Source: Nitriliruptorales bacterium
GTDB taxonomy: Bacteria > Actinomycetota > Nitriliruptoria > Nitriliruptorales > Nitriliruptoraceae
Length of the DNA stretch: 34,078 nt
Direction of reading: 5' to 3'
Assembly (NCBI GenBank): GCA_024637135.1
Contig: JAGXFT010000016.1
Location: forward strand, 1 to 34,078
Part shown: piece after piece, positions 11,749 to 20,713 of the stretch
Position numbering within the stretch: position 1 is the first letter of the stretch
Layout: the number at the start of each line of letters is the position of its first letter
Program-made: the position numbers and the translations under genes
Notes under the pieces: generated by a model
The model's database searches: none
Told to the model about the DNA's origin: nothing
The model's input: only the letters and a program-made list of their open reading frames with translations

Positions 11749-12399
11749 ATGTCGTCGCCTCCCCCGCGGCTGCCGCTCATCCGCGATCGGATGGGACGGC
11801 GCCTGCCGTTGCTGTTCACCGGGCTGGTGCTGTTCGGGATGTCGATCGCCCTGCTGATCCGCGCCGAACTGGGCGTCGGGCCGTGGGACGTGTTCCACCA
11901 GGGGGTCGCACGCCACACCCCCTTCTCGTTCGGGACCATCGTGATCGGCATGAGCGTCGTGGTGATGGTCCTGTGGGTGCCGTTGCGTGAGCGACCCGGC
12001 ATCGGGACGGTGGCCAACGCGCTGGTGATCGGGCTGGTCGTCGACGCCACCCTGGTCGTGTTGGCGACACCGGCGACCGCGGCCGGTCGTGGCGCCATGA
12101 TGCTCGCCGGGATCCTGATGAACGGGGCCGCCACCGGCATCTACATCGGTGCCGGCCTGGGCCCGGGCCCCCGCGACGGGCTGATGACCGGGCTCGCTGC
12201 CCGGGGCCACGCCGTCTTCGCCGTGCGCACCGGGATCGAACTGGTGGTGCTGGCGGCGGGTTGGGTACTGGGCGGCACGGTCGGGATCGGCACCGTGGCC
12301 TTCGCGTTGTGCATCGGGCCGTTGGCACAGGTCTTCCTGGGTTGGTTCACCGTCGCGGACCGACCGTCGGTGCCCGTGGTGTCCGGTGGCCTGGGCTGA
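11749..12399 (+). CDS. YczE/YitT-like integral membrane protein
   Basis: LLFTGLVLFGMSIALLIRAELGVGPWDVFHQGVA...GAGLGPGPRDGLMTGL is typical of the YczE-like family. Confidence 0.8.
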   Translation: MSSPPPRLPLIRDRMGRRLPLLFTGLVLFGMSIALLIRAELGVGPWDVFHQGVARHTPFSFGTIVIGMSVVVMVLWVPLRERPGIGTVANALVIGLVVDATLVVLATPATAAGRGAMMLAGILMNGAATGIYIGAGLGPGPRDGLMTGLAARGHAVFAVRTGIELVVLAAGWVLGGTVGIGTVAFALCIGPLAQVFLGWFTVADRPSVPVVSGGLG

Positions 12400-12451
12400 C
12401 GCGCACGACTCGCAGCACGGCCCGGACCGGGGTCCACCACGGCCGTCCCGG

Positions 12452-12494
12452 AGCCCCCGTCGAAGGGGCATCCGGTCCGGGGACGACGGGGGCT
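12452..12494. promoter_or_regulatory. Perfect 11-bp inverted repeat immediately upstream of tal
   Basis: AGCCCCCGTCG (12452-12462) and CGACGGGGGCT (12484-12494), 21-nt loop, ending 11 nt before the tal ATG. Confidence 0.6.
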
Positions 12495-12505
12495 ATCGTG
12501 GGACC

Positions 12506-13615
12506 ATGAACACATCTCCCCTCCATTTCCTGCACGTTGCCGGGGTCTCGCCCTGGCTCGACCAGATCTCGCGCGGCATGCTCGACGACGGCGGCCTCCA
12601 ACGCCACGTCGACGACAACGCCATCCGTGGGGTCACCTCCAACCCGTCGATCTTCGCTGCGGCGATCACCGGCTCGGAGGACTACGACGACCAGGTCGGT
12701 GAACTTGCCTCGCGCGGTGCCTCCGCCGACGAGATCATCCGGACCCTGATGGCCGACGACCTGCGCCGGGCCTGTGACGTCCTCGCACCGGTCCACGAGG
12801 CGTCGGACGGCACGGACGGGTTCGTGTCGGTCGAGGTCACCCCGACCCTGGCCCACGACACCGACCTGACCGTGGCCGAGGCCCGCGACTGGGCCAAGAC
12901 CATCGACCGCCCGAACCTGCTGGTCAAGGTCCCCGCGACCGAGGCTGGCCTCCCCGCGATCGAACAGCTCATCGCGGAGGGCATCTCGGTCAACGTGACC
13001 CTGATCTTCTCGCTCGAGCGCTACCGCGCCGTCATGGCGGCGCACCTCGCCGGTCTGCGCCGTGCGCTCGACGACGGGCTCGACCTGTCCGCGATCGCGT
13101 CCGTCGGGTCCTTCTTCATCTCCCGGATGGACGTCGAGGTGGACCAACGCCTGGACGACATCGGGACCACGCAGGCGACCGCGCTGAAGGGCACCACCGC
13201 CATCGCCAACGGGCGGCTGGCCTACGAGGCCTTCCTCGAGACCTATCGCGGCGACGAGTGGGAGGAGTTGGCGGCGCGTGGCGCCCACGTCCAACGCCCG
13301 TTGTGGGCCTCCACCTCCACCAAGGACCCCGACTACCCGGACACGCTCTACGTCGACGCGTTCGTGGCGCCGCACACGGTCAACACGATGCCGTTGTCGA
13401 CCATCGAGGCCTACCAGGACCACGGTGACCTGCCGGAGGCCTTCGGGCCGACCGAGATGGCCCTGGCCCATCGGACCCTCCACGAGATGGAGGCCGTGGG
13501 TGTGGACTACGACGAGGTCATGGAGGTGCTCGAGACCGAGGGCGTCGACAAGTTCATCGCGTCGTGGGAGGAAGTCGTCTCCGACGTCGCGGACGAGGCC
13601 GACACGCACCGGTGA
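12506..13615 (+). CDS. tal: Transaldolase
   Basis: GVTSNPSIFAAAI, LLVKVPATEAGLPAIEQLIAEGISVNVTLIFSLERY, SVGSFFISRMDVEVD, LWASTSTKDPDYPDTLYVD. Confidence 0.97.
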   Translation: MNTSPLHFLHVAGVSPWLDQISRGMLDDGGLQRHVDDNAIRGVTSNPSIFAAAITGSEDYDDQVGELASRGASADEIIRTLMADDLRRACDVLAPVHEASDGTDGFVSVEVTPTLAHDTDLTVAEARDWAKTIDRPNLLVKVPATEAGLPAIEQLIAEGISVNVTLIFSLERYRAVMAAHLAGLRRALDDGLDLSAIASVGSFFISRMDVEVDQRLDDIGTTQATALKGTTAIANGRLAYEAFLETYRGDEWEELAARGAHVQRPLWASTSTKDPDYPDTLYVDAFVAPHTVNTMPLSTIEAYQDHGDLPEAFGPTEMALAHRTLHEMEAVGVDYDEVMEVLETEGVDKFIASWEEVVSDVADEADTHR

Positions 13616-14007
13616 CCGCTCGGCGACCCGACATCCCACCCCCGCTGGCGAACCTGTTGGCGGGGGTGGGTCGTGCGTTCACCGGGGATGCCGACGCCAT
13701 CGAGGACGTGGTCACCGACGACGTCGTGTGGATCGATGATGACGACCGCTGTGACGGGGTCGACGAGGTCGTGGGTCACTTCCTGGCCCACGGCGGCTGG
13801 CGCGAGGTGTTCGAGGTGCGGGCGGTCGAGGCGACCGACGACGAGCACTGGACGGTCGACTGGATCCTGTGGCTGCGGGCCGACTCGACCAGCTACCGGC
13901 GCGACGGCCGGGCCGACGTCGTCCTGGCCGACGACCGGATCGCGTCGTGGACCGCCACGGCCACCGAGCGCGAGGACGGCTCACTGGCGGCGTGGGACGG
14001 CGACTGA
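13612..14007 (+). CDS. SnoaL-like/NTF2-fold hypothetical protein
   Basis: GTGA overlap with the tal stop; small alpha/beta protein VGRAFTGDADAIEDVVTDDVVWIDDDDRCDGVDEVVGHFLA. Confidence 0.6.
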   Translation: MTARRPDIPPPLANLLAGVGRAFTGDADAIEDVVTDDVVWIDDDDRCDGVDEVVGHFLAHGGWREVFEVRAVEATDDEHWTVDWILWLRADSTSYRRDGRADVVLADDRIASWTATATEREDGSLAAWDGD

Positions 14008-14042
14008 TCGCCGGGACCTCCGTCGCCGGGGCGATGGACCGG

Positions 14043-14606
14043 TCAGGCCCCGGCCAGCACGACGCCGGCCTCGTCGAGCCGGTCGAGCGCGGCGGCGGTG
14101 GTGTCGTCGGCGACGCCGGCGGCCAGCGACAGGTCCACGGTCGTGGCCAGCCCGTTGGCGACGGCGTCCAGGGCGGTCGCGCGGACGCAGTGGTCGGTCG
14201 CCAGGCCACCGATCACGACGTCGGTGATGCCCCGGGCCGCCAGCACGTCGGCCAGGTCGGTGCCGTCGGGCGTGGCGCCCTCGAAGCCGGAGTAGGCCGC
14301 CTCGTGGGCCCCCTTGGAGACCACCACGTCCAGCCGGGTCACGTCCAGGTCGGGGTGGAACGACGCACCTGCGGTGTCCACCACGCAGTGGGGTGGCCAC
14401 GAGTCCACGAAGTCCGGGTCGTCGGCGAAGTGCGGACCCGGGTCGACATGGTGGTCCCGCGTCGCCACGACCAGGTCGTAGTCGGCGGCGTGGTCGCGAA
14501 GGTGGGACGTGATCGCACGGGCGACGTCGCCGCCCCCCTCGACCGGCAGCGAGCCGCCCTCGCAGAAGTCGTTCTGGACGTCCACGGCGATGAAGGCGGT
14601 TGGCAT
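14043..14606 (-). CDS. pncA: Nicotinamidase / isochorismatase family protein
   Basis: FIAVDVQNDFCEGGSLPV, VATRDHHVDPGPHF, VVSKGAHEAAYSGFEG, IGGLATDHCVRATALDA (catalytic Asp, Lys, Cys). Confidence 0.92.
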   Translation of the reverse strand: MPTAFIAVDVQNDFCEGGSLPVEGGGDVARAITSHLRDHAADYDLVVATRDHHVDPGPHFADDPDFVDSWPPHCVVDTAGASFHPDLDVTRLDVVVSKGAHEAAYSGFEGATPDGTDLADVLAARGITDVVIGGLATDHCVRATALDAVANGLATTVDLSLAAGVADDTTAAALDRLDEAGVVLAGA

Positions 14607-14736
14607 GTGACGGCTCCACGTCGGCGGGCTGGCAGCGCCGCCCACGGTAGCCACGGGGTGCTCGTGGCCGGTGGGCGGAGGTGGGCCCGGGGATAGGATC
14701 CGGAGCGTGGTCGGAGCCGACGAGGGGCGTGCCACC

Positions 14737-15162
14737 ATGGCCGACCCACCGAAAGTGCCCGAGTGGCGTGCCCTCGGTCGCGGCGTCCGCTGCCGGTGCC
14801 CGCGCTGTGGTGGTCGCCACATCGTGGCCTCGATGTTCGAGGTCAAGGACAGCTGTCCCACCTGCGGGATGCACTTCCAGCGCGAAGAGGGCTACTGGCT
14901 GGGGGCGATGGCACTGGTGACGGCCGTCGTCGTCGTGTTGTTCGCCGGGATCATCGTGGCGGCGCTGACGTTGTTCGGCGACGACGTGCCGTGGACCGGG
15001 ATCACGATCGTGGCCGTGCTGGTCAACGTGGGCCTGCCGATCCTGGGCTACGGCTGGGCCAAGACCACCTGGATGGGGCTGGACTACGCCTTCAACCCAC
15101 CGACGACGACCGAGGAGGCCGATGCCATCACGCGGATGGCCATCGACCCCGACGCCACCTGA
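14737..15162 (+). CDS. DUF983 family protein
   Basis: RCRCPRCGGRHIV...CPTCGMHFQREEGYWLGAM: CxxC...CxxC plus two TM helices. Confidence 0.85.
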   Translation: MADPPKVPEWRALGRGVRCRCPRCGGRHIVASMFEVKDSCPTCGMHFQREEGYWLGAMALVTAVVVVLFAGIIVAALTLFGDDVPWTGITIVAVLVNVGLPILGYGWAKTTWMGLDYAFNPPTTTEEADAITRMAIDPDAT

Positions 15163-15230
15163 CGGCGACCGCCGCCCCGCTACCGTTCGCCCCGACCTCG
15201 ACCTCGCCCCGTCACTCGTTCGGATCGTCG

Positions 15231-16661
15231 ATGCAGTACATCAGCACGCGCGGCCAGGCCGAGCCCACCGACTTCTTCGGTGTCCTGATGCACGGGTTGG
15301 CGCCCGACGGTGGCCTCTACGTCCCGGACGAGTGGCCCACGCTGGATCCCGCACTGTTGCGCCGGTTGCGATCCATGCCCTACGCGACGGCGGCCTGGCA
15401 CGTCATGCGGCCGTTCATCCACGGCGGGTCCACGGGCGATGCGGGGGACCGGGGCATCTCGGACGCGACCCTGCGGCGCCTGCTCGAGGAGGCCTACGCC
15501 AGCTTCGTCCACCACTCGGTCGCGCCGTTGTTCCAGACCGGCCCCGACGAGTGGTTGCTGGAGCTCTACCACGGGCCGACGCTGGCGTTCAAGGACGTCG
15601 CCATGCAGGTGTTGGGCCGGATGTACGAGCACGTGCTGGCCCACCACGACCGCCACTCGACCCTGGTCGGCGCCACCTCCGGCGACACCGGGTCCGCGGC
15701 GATCGAGGCCATCCGACGCTCGACCAGGGCCAGCATCTTCATCATGCACCCGCGCGGGCGCACCACCGAGGTACAACGTCGCCAGATGACCACCGTGCAG
15801 GCGCCCAACGTCCACAACATCGCGATCGAGGGCACGTTCGACGACTGCCAGCGGATCCTCAAGGCGCTGTTCAACGACGCCGCGTTCCGCGACGAGGTCT
15901 CGTTGTCCGGGGTCAACTCCATCAACTGGGCCCGGGTCCTGCCCCAGGTCGTGTACTACGCCACCGCGGCGTCGTCGCTGGGCGCGCCCGACGTCGAGGT
16001 CAGCTTCAGCGTGCCGACCGGGAACTTCGGCGACATCTTCGCCGGCTACGTCGCGAAGCAGATGGGCGTCCCGATCAAGCGCCTGGTCATCGCCACCAAC
16101 GACAACGACATCCTGGCGCGCTTCCTCGAGACCGGGGACCACGTGCTGGAGGGTGTGACGCCGACGATCTCGCCGTCCATGGACATCCAGGTGTCGTCCA
16201 ACTTCGAACGGCTGCTGTTCGACATCCACGATCGTGACCCGGCGCGCGTGCGGGCCGACATGCAGGCGCTGGTCGACGACGGGCGCTTCCACGTCGACCC
16301 GGCTCGCCTGGACGGCGTGCGGGAACTGTTCGGCGCGCACCGGGCCGACGAACGCCAGACGCTGGCGGCCATCCGCGACGTCTTCGACGAGACCGGCTTC
16401 CAGATCGACCCCCATACCGCGGTCGGCGTCCACGCGGCCCGCACCGACCGCACCGAGCACCCCGACGACGGCACGCCGATGGTCGTGCTGGGCCCGGCCC
16501 ACCCGGCCAAGTTCCCTGCCGCGGTGGAGCGTGCCACCGGGGTGCGGCCCGCCCTGCCGCCGCACCTGTCCGACCTCTACGACCGCGAGGAGCGACTGGC
16601 CGTCCTGCCGGCCGATGTCGCGACCGTGCGCGACCACATCCGTGCGAAACTGGCGGGCTGA
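15231..16661 (+). CDS. thrC: Threonine synthase
   Basis: MQYISTRGQ, HGPTLAFKDVAMQVLG (PLP Lys), GATSGDTGSAAIEA, VPTGNFGDIFAGYVAKQMG. Confidence 0.97.
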   Translation: MQYISTRGQAEPTDFFGVLMHGLAPDGGLYVPDEWPTLDPALLRRLRSMPYATAAWHVMRPFIHGGSTGDAGDRGISDATLRRLLEEAYASFVHHSVAPLFQTGPDEWLLELYHGPTLAFKDVAMQVLGRMYEHVLAHHDRHSTLVGATSGDTGSAAIEAIRRSTRASIFIMHPRGRTTEVQRRQMTTVQAPNVHNIAIEGTFDDCQRILKALFNDAAFRDEVSLSGVNSINWARVLPQVVYYATAASSLGAPDVEVSFSVPTGNFGDIFAGYVAKQMGVPIKRLVIATNDNDILARFLETGDHVLEGVTPTISPSMDIQVSSNFERLLFDIHDRDPARVRADMQALVDDGRFHVDPARLDGVRELFGAHRADERQTLAAIRDVFDETGFQIDPHTAVGVHAARTDRTEHPDDGTPMVVLGPAHPAKFPAAVERATGVRPALPPHLSDLYDREERLAVLPADVATVRDHIRAKLAG

Positions 16662-16712
16662 ACGGACACCGCTGGCGACATGACGAGGGAGCCGTCATGA
16701 TCATCGTCCACG
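16656..16712 (+). repeat. Upstream copy (A) of a partial duplication of the ABM gene 5' region
   Basis: About 48/57 identical (counted by eye) to 16782-16838, offset 126 bp; includes an RBS plus ATGATCATCGTCCACGTCTGA (MIIVHV-stop). Confidence 0.75.
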
Positions 16713-16761
16713 TCTGACCTCGTTCCTCGGTCAGATTTGAGAACTCGCTCCGCTCGTTCTC
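16713..16761. repeat. Two adjacent small hairpins between the duplicated segments
   Basis: TCTGACC-N9-GGTCAGA (16713-16735) and GAGAAC-TCGCTCCGCTC-GTTCTC (16739-16761). Confidence 0.6.
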
Positions 16762-16822
16762 ACGCCACACTCGGACTCGACGGCTGGACTGACGCAGCTG
16801 GCGACGTGACCAGGGAGACGTC

Positions 16823-17134
16823 ATGATCATCGTTCATGGGAGGAACCGACTGGCTGACGGGGCCGAGCGGGCTGTGGTGGCTGACGTCCTGGGGGCGATG
16901 GCGACGGCGACGCGTACGGAACCCGGCTGTCTTGCCTACCGGTTCGCCTTCGACGTCGAGGACGATCGTGCGATCCACCTCCAGGAGGAGTGGGACGACG
17001 AGTTCGCGCTGGTGGCGCACTTCGACACGCCCCACATGGCCACCTTCGTCGAGGCGATCGCCGACCTGGTCGTCGGGCCCACCGACCTGACCGTGTTCGA
17101 GGCCGCCGAGCGCGAGCTGCCCGAGACCGGCTGA
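16823..17134 (+). CDS. Antibiotic biosynthesis monooxygenase (ABM)/putative quinol monooxygenase domain protein
   Basis: MIIVHGRNRL...ATRTEPGCLAYRFAFDVEDDRAIHLQEEWDDEFALVAHFDTPHMATF. Confidence 0.85.
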   Translation: MIIVHGRNRLADGAERAVVADVLGAMATATRTEPGCLAYRFAFDVEDDRAIHLQEEWDDEFALVAHFDTPHMATFVEAIADLVVGPTDLTVFEAAERELPETG

Positions 17135-17199
17135 CGTCGACGACCCCGACCGTGCCGGACGACCGCGCTCGACCCGGATCCCGGTCCGGTCCGGTCAGG

Positions 17200-18030
17200 T
17201 CACGAGAACTTGCGCAGCGTGTTGACGTTGACGTGCGGCCACAGGATCCCGGCGAAGTCCAGCATCGTGACCTGGCTGTACTGGAGTTGCTGGAAGGTGT
17301 TGCCGGCACCGTCGTCCACCCATTCCAGCCACAGTTGCATCGACATGCTCGTGGCGTCGGCGTTGGCGGTGATGAACGGCGTGTTGGCGATGCCCCCGTC
17401 CGGGTCGGTCGAGAGGTCGAAGGCCACCGTTCGTGTGATGGCCTGGCTGGCGATTGTCTCCGTCAAGGTGGCGTTGGGGTGCAGGACGTCGGGGAAGGTC
17501 GTGGCCAGGTCGTGGTAGGACTGGAGGTAGGTCGCGTCGGTGACTGGCTCCGGGGGCTTTCCCGCGACCTTCGTCAGCGGCGTGGCATCGAGGTCGGGGA
17601 TCGCCGGGGCACCGTCCGTGCTGGTCCACGTCCCGACGAGGAGCACGGCGTTGCCGTGGGGGACGATCGCCTGCCGGGCGATGGGGTGCTCGGTGTGGTC
17701 CATGAACAGCCACATCCCGTCCTCGACGTGCAGCGGGACGGCGCCGTCGACGGACGACACGGCCAACGAGTAGGTGATCGCCTGGTTGAACTGTTCGCCG
17801 GCCGTGCCGCCCTTGTTCGGGACCTGGGTCGCGGCGGTGGCGAAGGTCAGGGTCTCGTTGTACCGGACTGCCTCCGGGACGAAGGTCGTGGTTGCGTCCG
17901 GCACCGCGATGACGTTCCAACCGTTGCCCGTGCCCACCCACGTCCCCAGCAGGTCGGCGATCGGACCGAAGCGATCCCCGGTGGTGTCGTGGTCGACGGC
18001 CACGCGGAACAGTGGTGCGACGGATGTCAT
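17200..18030 (-). CDS. Nitrobindin-like (heme-binding-like beta-barrel) protein
   Basis: IADLLGTWVGTGNGWNVIAVPD (LGTWxGxGxGW) ...YNETLTF...ARQAIVPHGNAVLLVGT. ATG at 18030 preferred over 18129. Confidence 0.55.
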   Translation of the reverse strand: MTSVAPLFRVAVDHDTTGDRFGPIADLLGTWVGTGNGWNVIAVPDATTTFVPEAVRYNETLTFATAATQVPNKGGTAGEQFNQAITYSLAVSSVDGAVPLHVEDGMWLFMDHTEHPIARQAIVPHGNAVLLVGTWTSTDGAPAIPDLDATPLTKVAGKPPEPVTDATYLQSYHDLATTFPDVLHPNATLTETIASQAITRTVAFDLSTDPDGGIANTPFITANADATSMSMQLWLEWVDDGAGNTFQQLQYSQVTMLDFAGILWPHVNVNTLRKFS

Positions 18031-18131
18031 GGCGAACTCCGAACGGTGGGACGCGGCCTGGCGCCGCGCGATCGCCGAACCGTAGTTGCGGGCATCGCGT
18101 CCGGGGGGCAGTCCGGACACCGAATCCACGA

Positions 18132-18161
18132 GTCCCGCCGGCCGCGCGCGACCGGCGGGAC
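18132..18161 (-). terminator. GC-rich hairpin between the metalloprotease 3' end and the next minus-strand gene
   Basis: GTCCCGCCGG-CCGCGCGCGA-CCGGCGGGAC, perfect 10-bp arms, just downstream of the metalloprotease stop; no clear U tract. Confidence 0.55.
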
Positions 18162-18174
18162 GACGGTGGGAGCC

Positions 18175-20142
18175 TCAGCGCAGGTCGACGCTGTTGGACG
18201 TGGCCCCGGCGGACGTGCCGGCGCCGTTGACGGCCCGGACGACGAACCGGAAGGTCCCCCGTCCCGCGCCGACGTCGGTCGAGGTGGTGTTCGCCCCGAC
18301 CTGGACACTGCCCTGGCTGGACCAGGAGCCGTTGCCACGTCGCTTCTGCGTCTCCACGGTGAACCCGGTCTCGTTGGACGAGTTGTCGGTCCACGACACG
18401 GTCGCGGTGCGGCGGGAGGACTGGCTCGCGGTCACCCCCGACGGTGCGGCCGGTGGGCCGCTGGTCGGGTTGGTGGCCGTGATGGTCACCGAGTCCGACG
18501 CCGTGGCCCCGTCGTCGTCGGTCACCGTCAGCGTGGCCGTGAAGGTCCCGGCCGCATAGGTGTGCGACGGGTTGGCCGCCGTGGACGACGAGCCGTCACC
18601 GAAGCTCCACGACCGTGCGACGATCGTGCCGTCGGCGTCACCGGAACCCGACGACGAGAACGCCACGGACAACGGCGCCGTGCCCGACGTGGGCGTGGCC
18701 GTGGCGACCGCGGTCGGTGGCTGGTTGGTGGGGGTGCCGCCACCGGACTGGTAGGACCCGGTCAGCGTGTAGGGGCCGACGCTGCCGTAGTCGCTGTAGC
18801 CGGTGGTCGACGGGTTGCGGGCACCCACGCCGTCGATCTCCAGCGTGTAGGTCCCGGCCGACAGCGTGACGTCGATCGAGGCATCGAGGCCACTCGCCAC
18901 GTCGCCGTTGACCTGGGCGGACAACGGGTCGGCGGTGGCCACGACGGTCCCGCTCGCGGTGCGCAGCGTCAACTGGATGTCGAGGTCGGGGCTGACGTCG
19001 GACGGCGTGGCGTCGAACGAGGCCGCGCCGGCGTCCGCGGTGAAGGTGAAGGCGTCGACGTCGTTGTCGACGTTGGGCGTGTACTCGGGCGTGATGATGC
19101 CGGTGGCGTCGATCGTGCCGTTGCTGCCCAGGCCGGTCGGGGCGGTGCGGTCACCGTGGTCGTCGGTCAGGCGCGGAGCACCGTTGGCCGACATCACCTG
19201 CCAGTCGTTCTCGGTGTTGTTGGCGTCGGCGTACTCGCCACGGCTCCACTGGGTGATCGGTTCGTAGTAGCCCACTCCCATGATCGGGGCCCAGGCGCCG
19301 TGGCCGGCGTAGTAGCCCTGCTGGGAGGTGCCGTCGTGGTTGAGGCCGAGGTTGTGGCCGGCCTCGTGCGACGCGGCTTCGGCGATGTTGTGGGCACCGT
19401 CCCCCACGCCGTCGGTGTAGACCCACGCCGGCTGGTAGTAGTCGTGGGTCGACCCGGTGGCGTCGAACACGCCCAGGTAGGCCACGCCACCGCAGCCGCA
19501 GTTGGAGCGGTAGTCGGTCACGACCACGCGGGTGCCGTAGACCTGGTCGCTGCTGCTGGACCGACGGATGGCGTCGATGCCGGGGTCCTCGGTGGTGACG
19601 TCGATGCCGAATGGCGCGTAGTCCTCGGCGACGCGCGCCCACACGGACTGGACCACGGCGAGTTCGGCGGCGGAGAAGGTGCCGGGCGAGCCATCGGTGT
19701 CGTAGGGGTCGGCGTAGTATCCGCGCTGGTCCCAGGCGGTGCCGGCCGGCAGGTCGTAGCCGTCGAAGTCGAGGTACATCGTGCGCTGGGCCCCAGGAAG
19801 AGAGTGGAGGTCGAAGCTCGCGGCCAGGGCGGCCACCGGTTCGGCCGCCGACTCGCGCTGCCGGACCGCCGGCGGTGCCTTCGGCCGGACGTAGAACACG
19901 CGGTCACTGTCGTCGACGAACATGGTGTCGTCGGTGCGCAGCAGGGTGCGCAGGCGGGCGGTCGTCAGGCCGTTGGCCCGCGCCACCTCGGGGAGGCGGT
20001 CACCCAGTTCGGCGACGGCCGCTCGGCCACCGACGCCGTCGGGTCGTCCGTCGGCGGGTGGTGCGGCGCCGGCGGCGACGGCGGAACCGCCGACGAGCAG
20101 GGCACAGGTGGCAGCGAACAGGGCGGGGCGGGAGACACGCAC
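18175..20142 (-). CDS. Secreted zinc metalloprotease with PKD and fibronectin type III domains
   Basis: Signal peptide RPALFAATCALLVGGSAVAAGA; zinc site EAASHEAGHNLGLNHDG; PKD SFGDGSSSTAANPSHTYAAGTFTATLTVTDDDG; Fn3 region PAAPSGVTASQSSRRTATVSWTDNSSNETGFTVE. Confidence 0.88.
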   Translation of the reverse strand: MRVSRPALFAATCALLVGGSAVAAGAAPPADGRPDGVGGRAAVAELGDRLPEVARANGLTTARLRTLLRTDDTMFVDDSDRVFYVRPKAPPAVRQRESAAEPVAALAASFDLHSLPGAQRTMYLDFDGYDLPAGTAWDQRGYYADPYDTDGSPGTFSAAELAVVQSVWARVAEDYAPFGIDVTTEDPGIDAIRRSSSSDQVYGTRVVVTDYRSNCGCGGVAYLGVFDATGSTHDYYQPAWVYTDGVGDGAHNIAEAASHEAGHNLGLNHDGTSQQGYYAGHGAWAPIMGVGYYEPITQWSRGEYADANNTENDWQVMSANGAPRLTDDHGDRTAPTGLGSNGTIDATGIITPEYTPNVDNDVDAFTFTADAGAASFDATPSDVSPDLDIQLTLRTASGTVVATADPLSAQVNGDVASGLDASIDVTLSAGTYTLEIDGVGARNPSTTGYSDYGSVGPYTLTGSYQSGGGTPTNQPPTAVATATPTSGTAPLSVAFSSSGSGDADGTIVARSWSFGDGSSSTAANPSHTYAAGTFTATLTVTDDDGATASDSVTITATNPTSGPPAAPSGVTASQSSRRTATVSWTDNSSNETGFTVETQKRRGNGSWSSQGSVQVGANTTSTDVGAGRGTFRFVVRAVNGAGTSAGATSNSVDLR

Positions 20143-20365
20143 GTCGTTCCTCGGGGGGTTGGGGGGGAGCTCGGACGCTAGTGGCCCGATCCACGCCCCG
20201 TCACTGCGGGAGACGGGATCGTTCGCCCTGCGAACGCGCGAACGGGCGCACGAGTCGGGTGCGAGGCGTCCGGTTCCCGGGTCGGCGTCGGTAGCCTCGC
20301 AGGGACTCGGCGACGCACTCGCCGACCCGCCCGTTCCCGTCGTCCACCACGCCCGGAGGCCTCCA

Positions 20366-20662
20366 GTGGCCCTGTCCGAAGCCGAGGTCCGTCACGTCGC
20401 CCGACTGGCCCGTCTCGACCTGTCCGACGACGACGTGGCCGAGCTCGCCCCGCAGTTGTCCGAGATCCTCGAGTACGCGCAGCAGGTGGGGGAGGTGGCC
20501 GCCGACGACGTCGAGCCGATGATCCATCCGTTCCCGGTGATGAACGTGGTCCGGGCGGACTTCCCGGCTCCGTCACTGCCCCGCGACCTGGTCCTGGACG
20601 GTGCGCCCGATGCCCGCGACGACCGCTTCGCCGTCCCGCGCATCGTCGCCGAGGACGCCTGA
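20366..20662 (+). CDS. gatC: Asp-tRNA(Asn)/Glu-tRNA(Gln) amidotransferase subunit C
   Basis: LSEAEVRHVARLARLDLSDDDVAELAPQLSEILEYAQQVGEV. GTG at 20366. Confidence 0.94.
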   Translation: MALSEAEVRHVARLARLDLSDDDVAELAPQLSEILEYAQQVGEVAADDVEPMIHPFPVMNVVRADFPAPSLPRDLVLDGAPDARDDRFAVPRIVAEDA

Positions 20663-20713
20663 GCCGGCCGCCGCCGGTGTCATGTGCGACCCGAACCCCA
20701 CAGGATCCCACCC

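Noticed and set aside
17154-17200. GGTCCGGTCCGGTC micro-repeat between convergent ABM and nitrobindin-like genes
   Set aside because: Very short, weak dyad; could be a terminator but no stem/U-tract strong enough to call.
16990-20181. 1063-aa plus-strand ORF opposite the nitrobindin-like and metalloprotease genes
   Set aside because: Low-complexity Gly/Arg/Val-rich translation antisense to a clearly domain-bearing minus-strand gene; typical high-GC shadow ORF.
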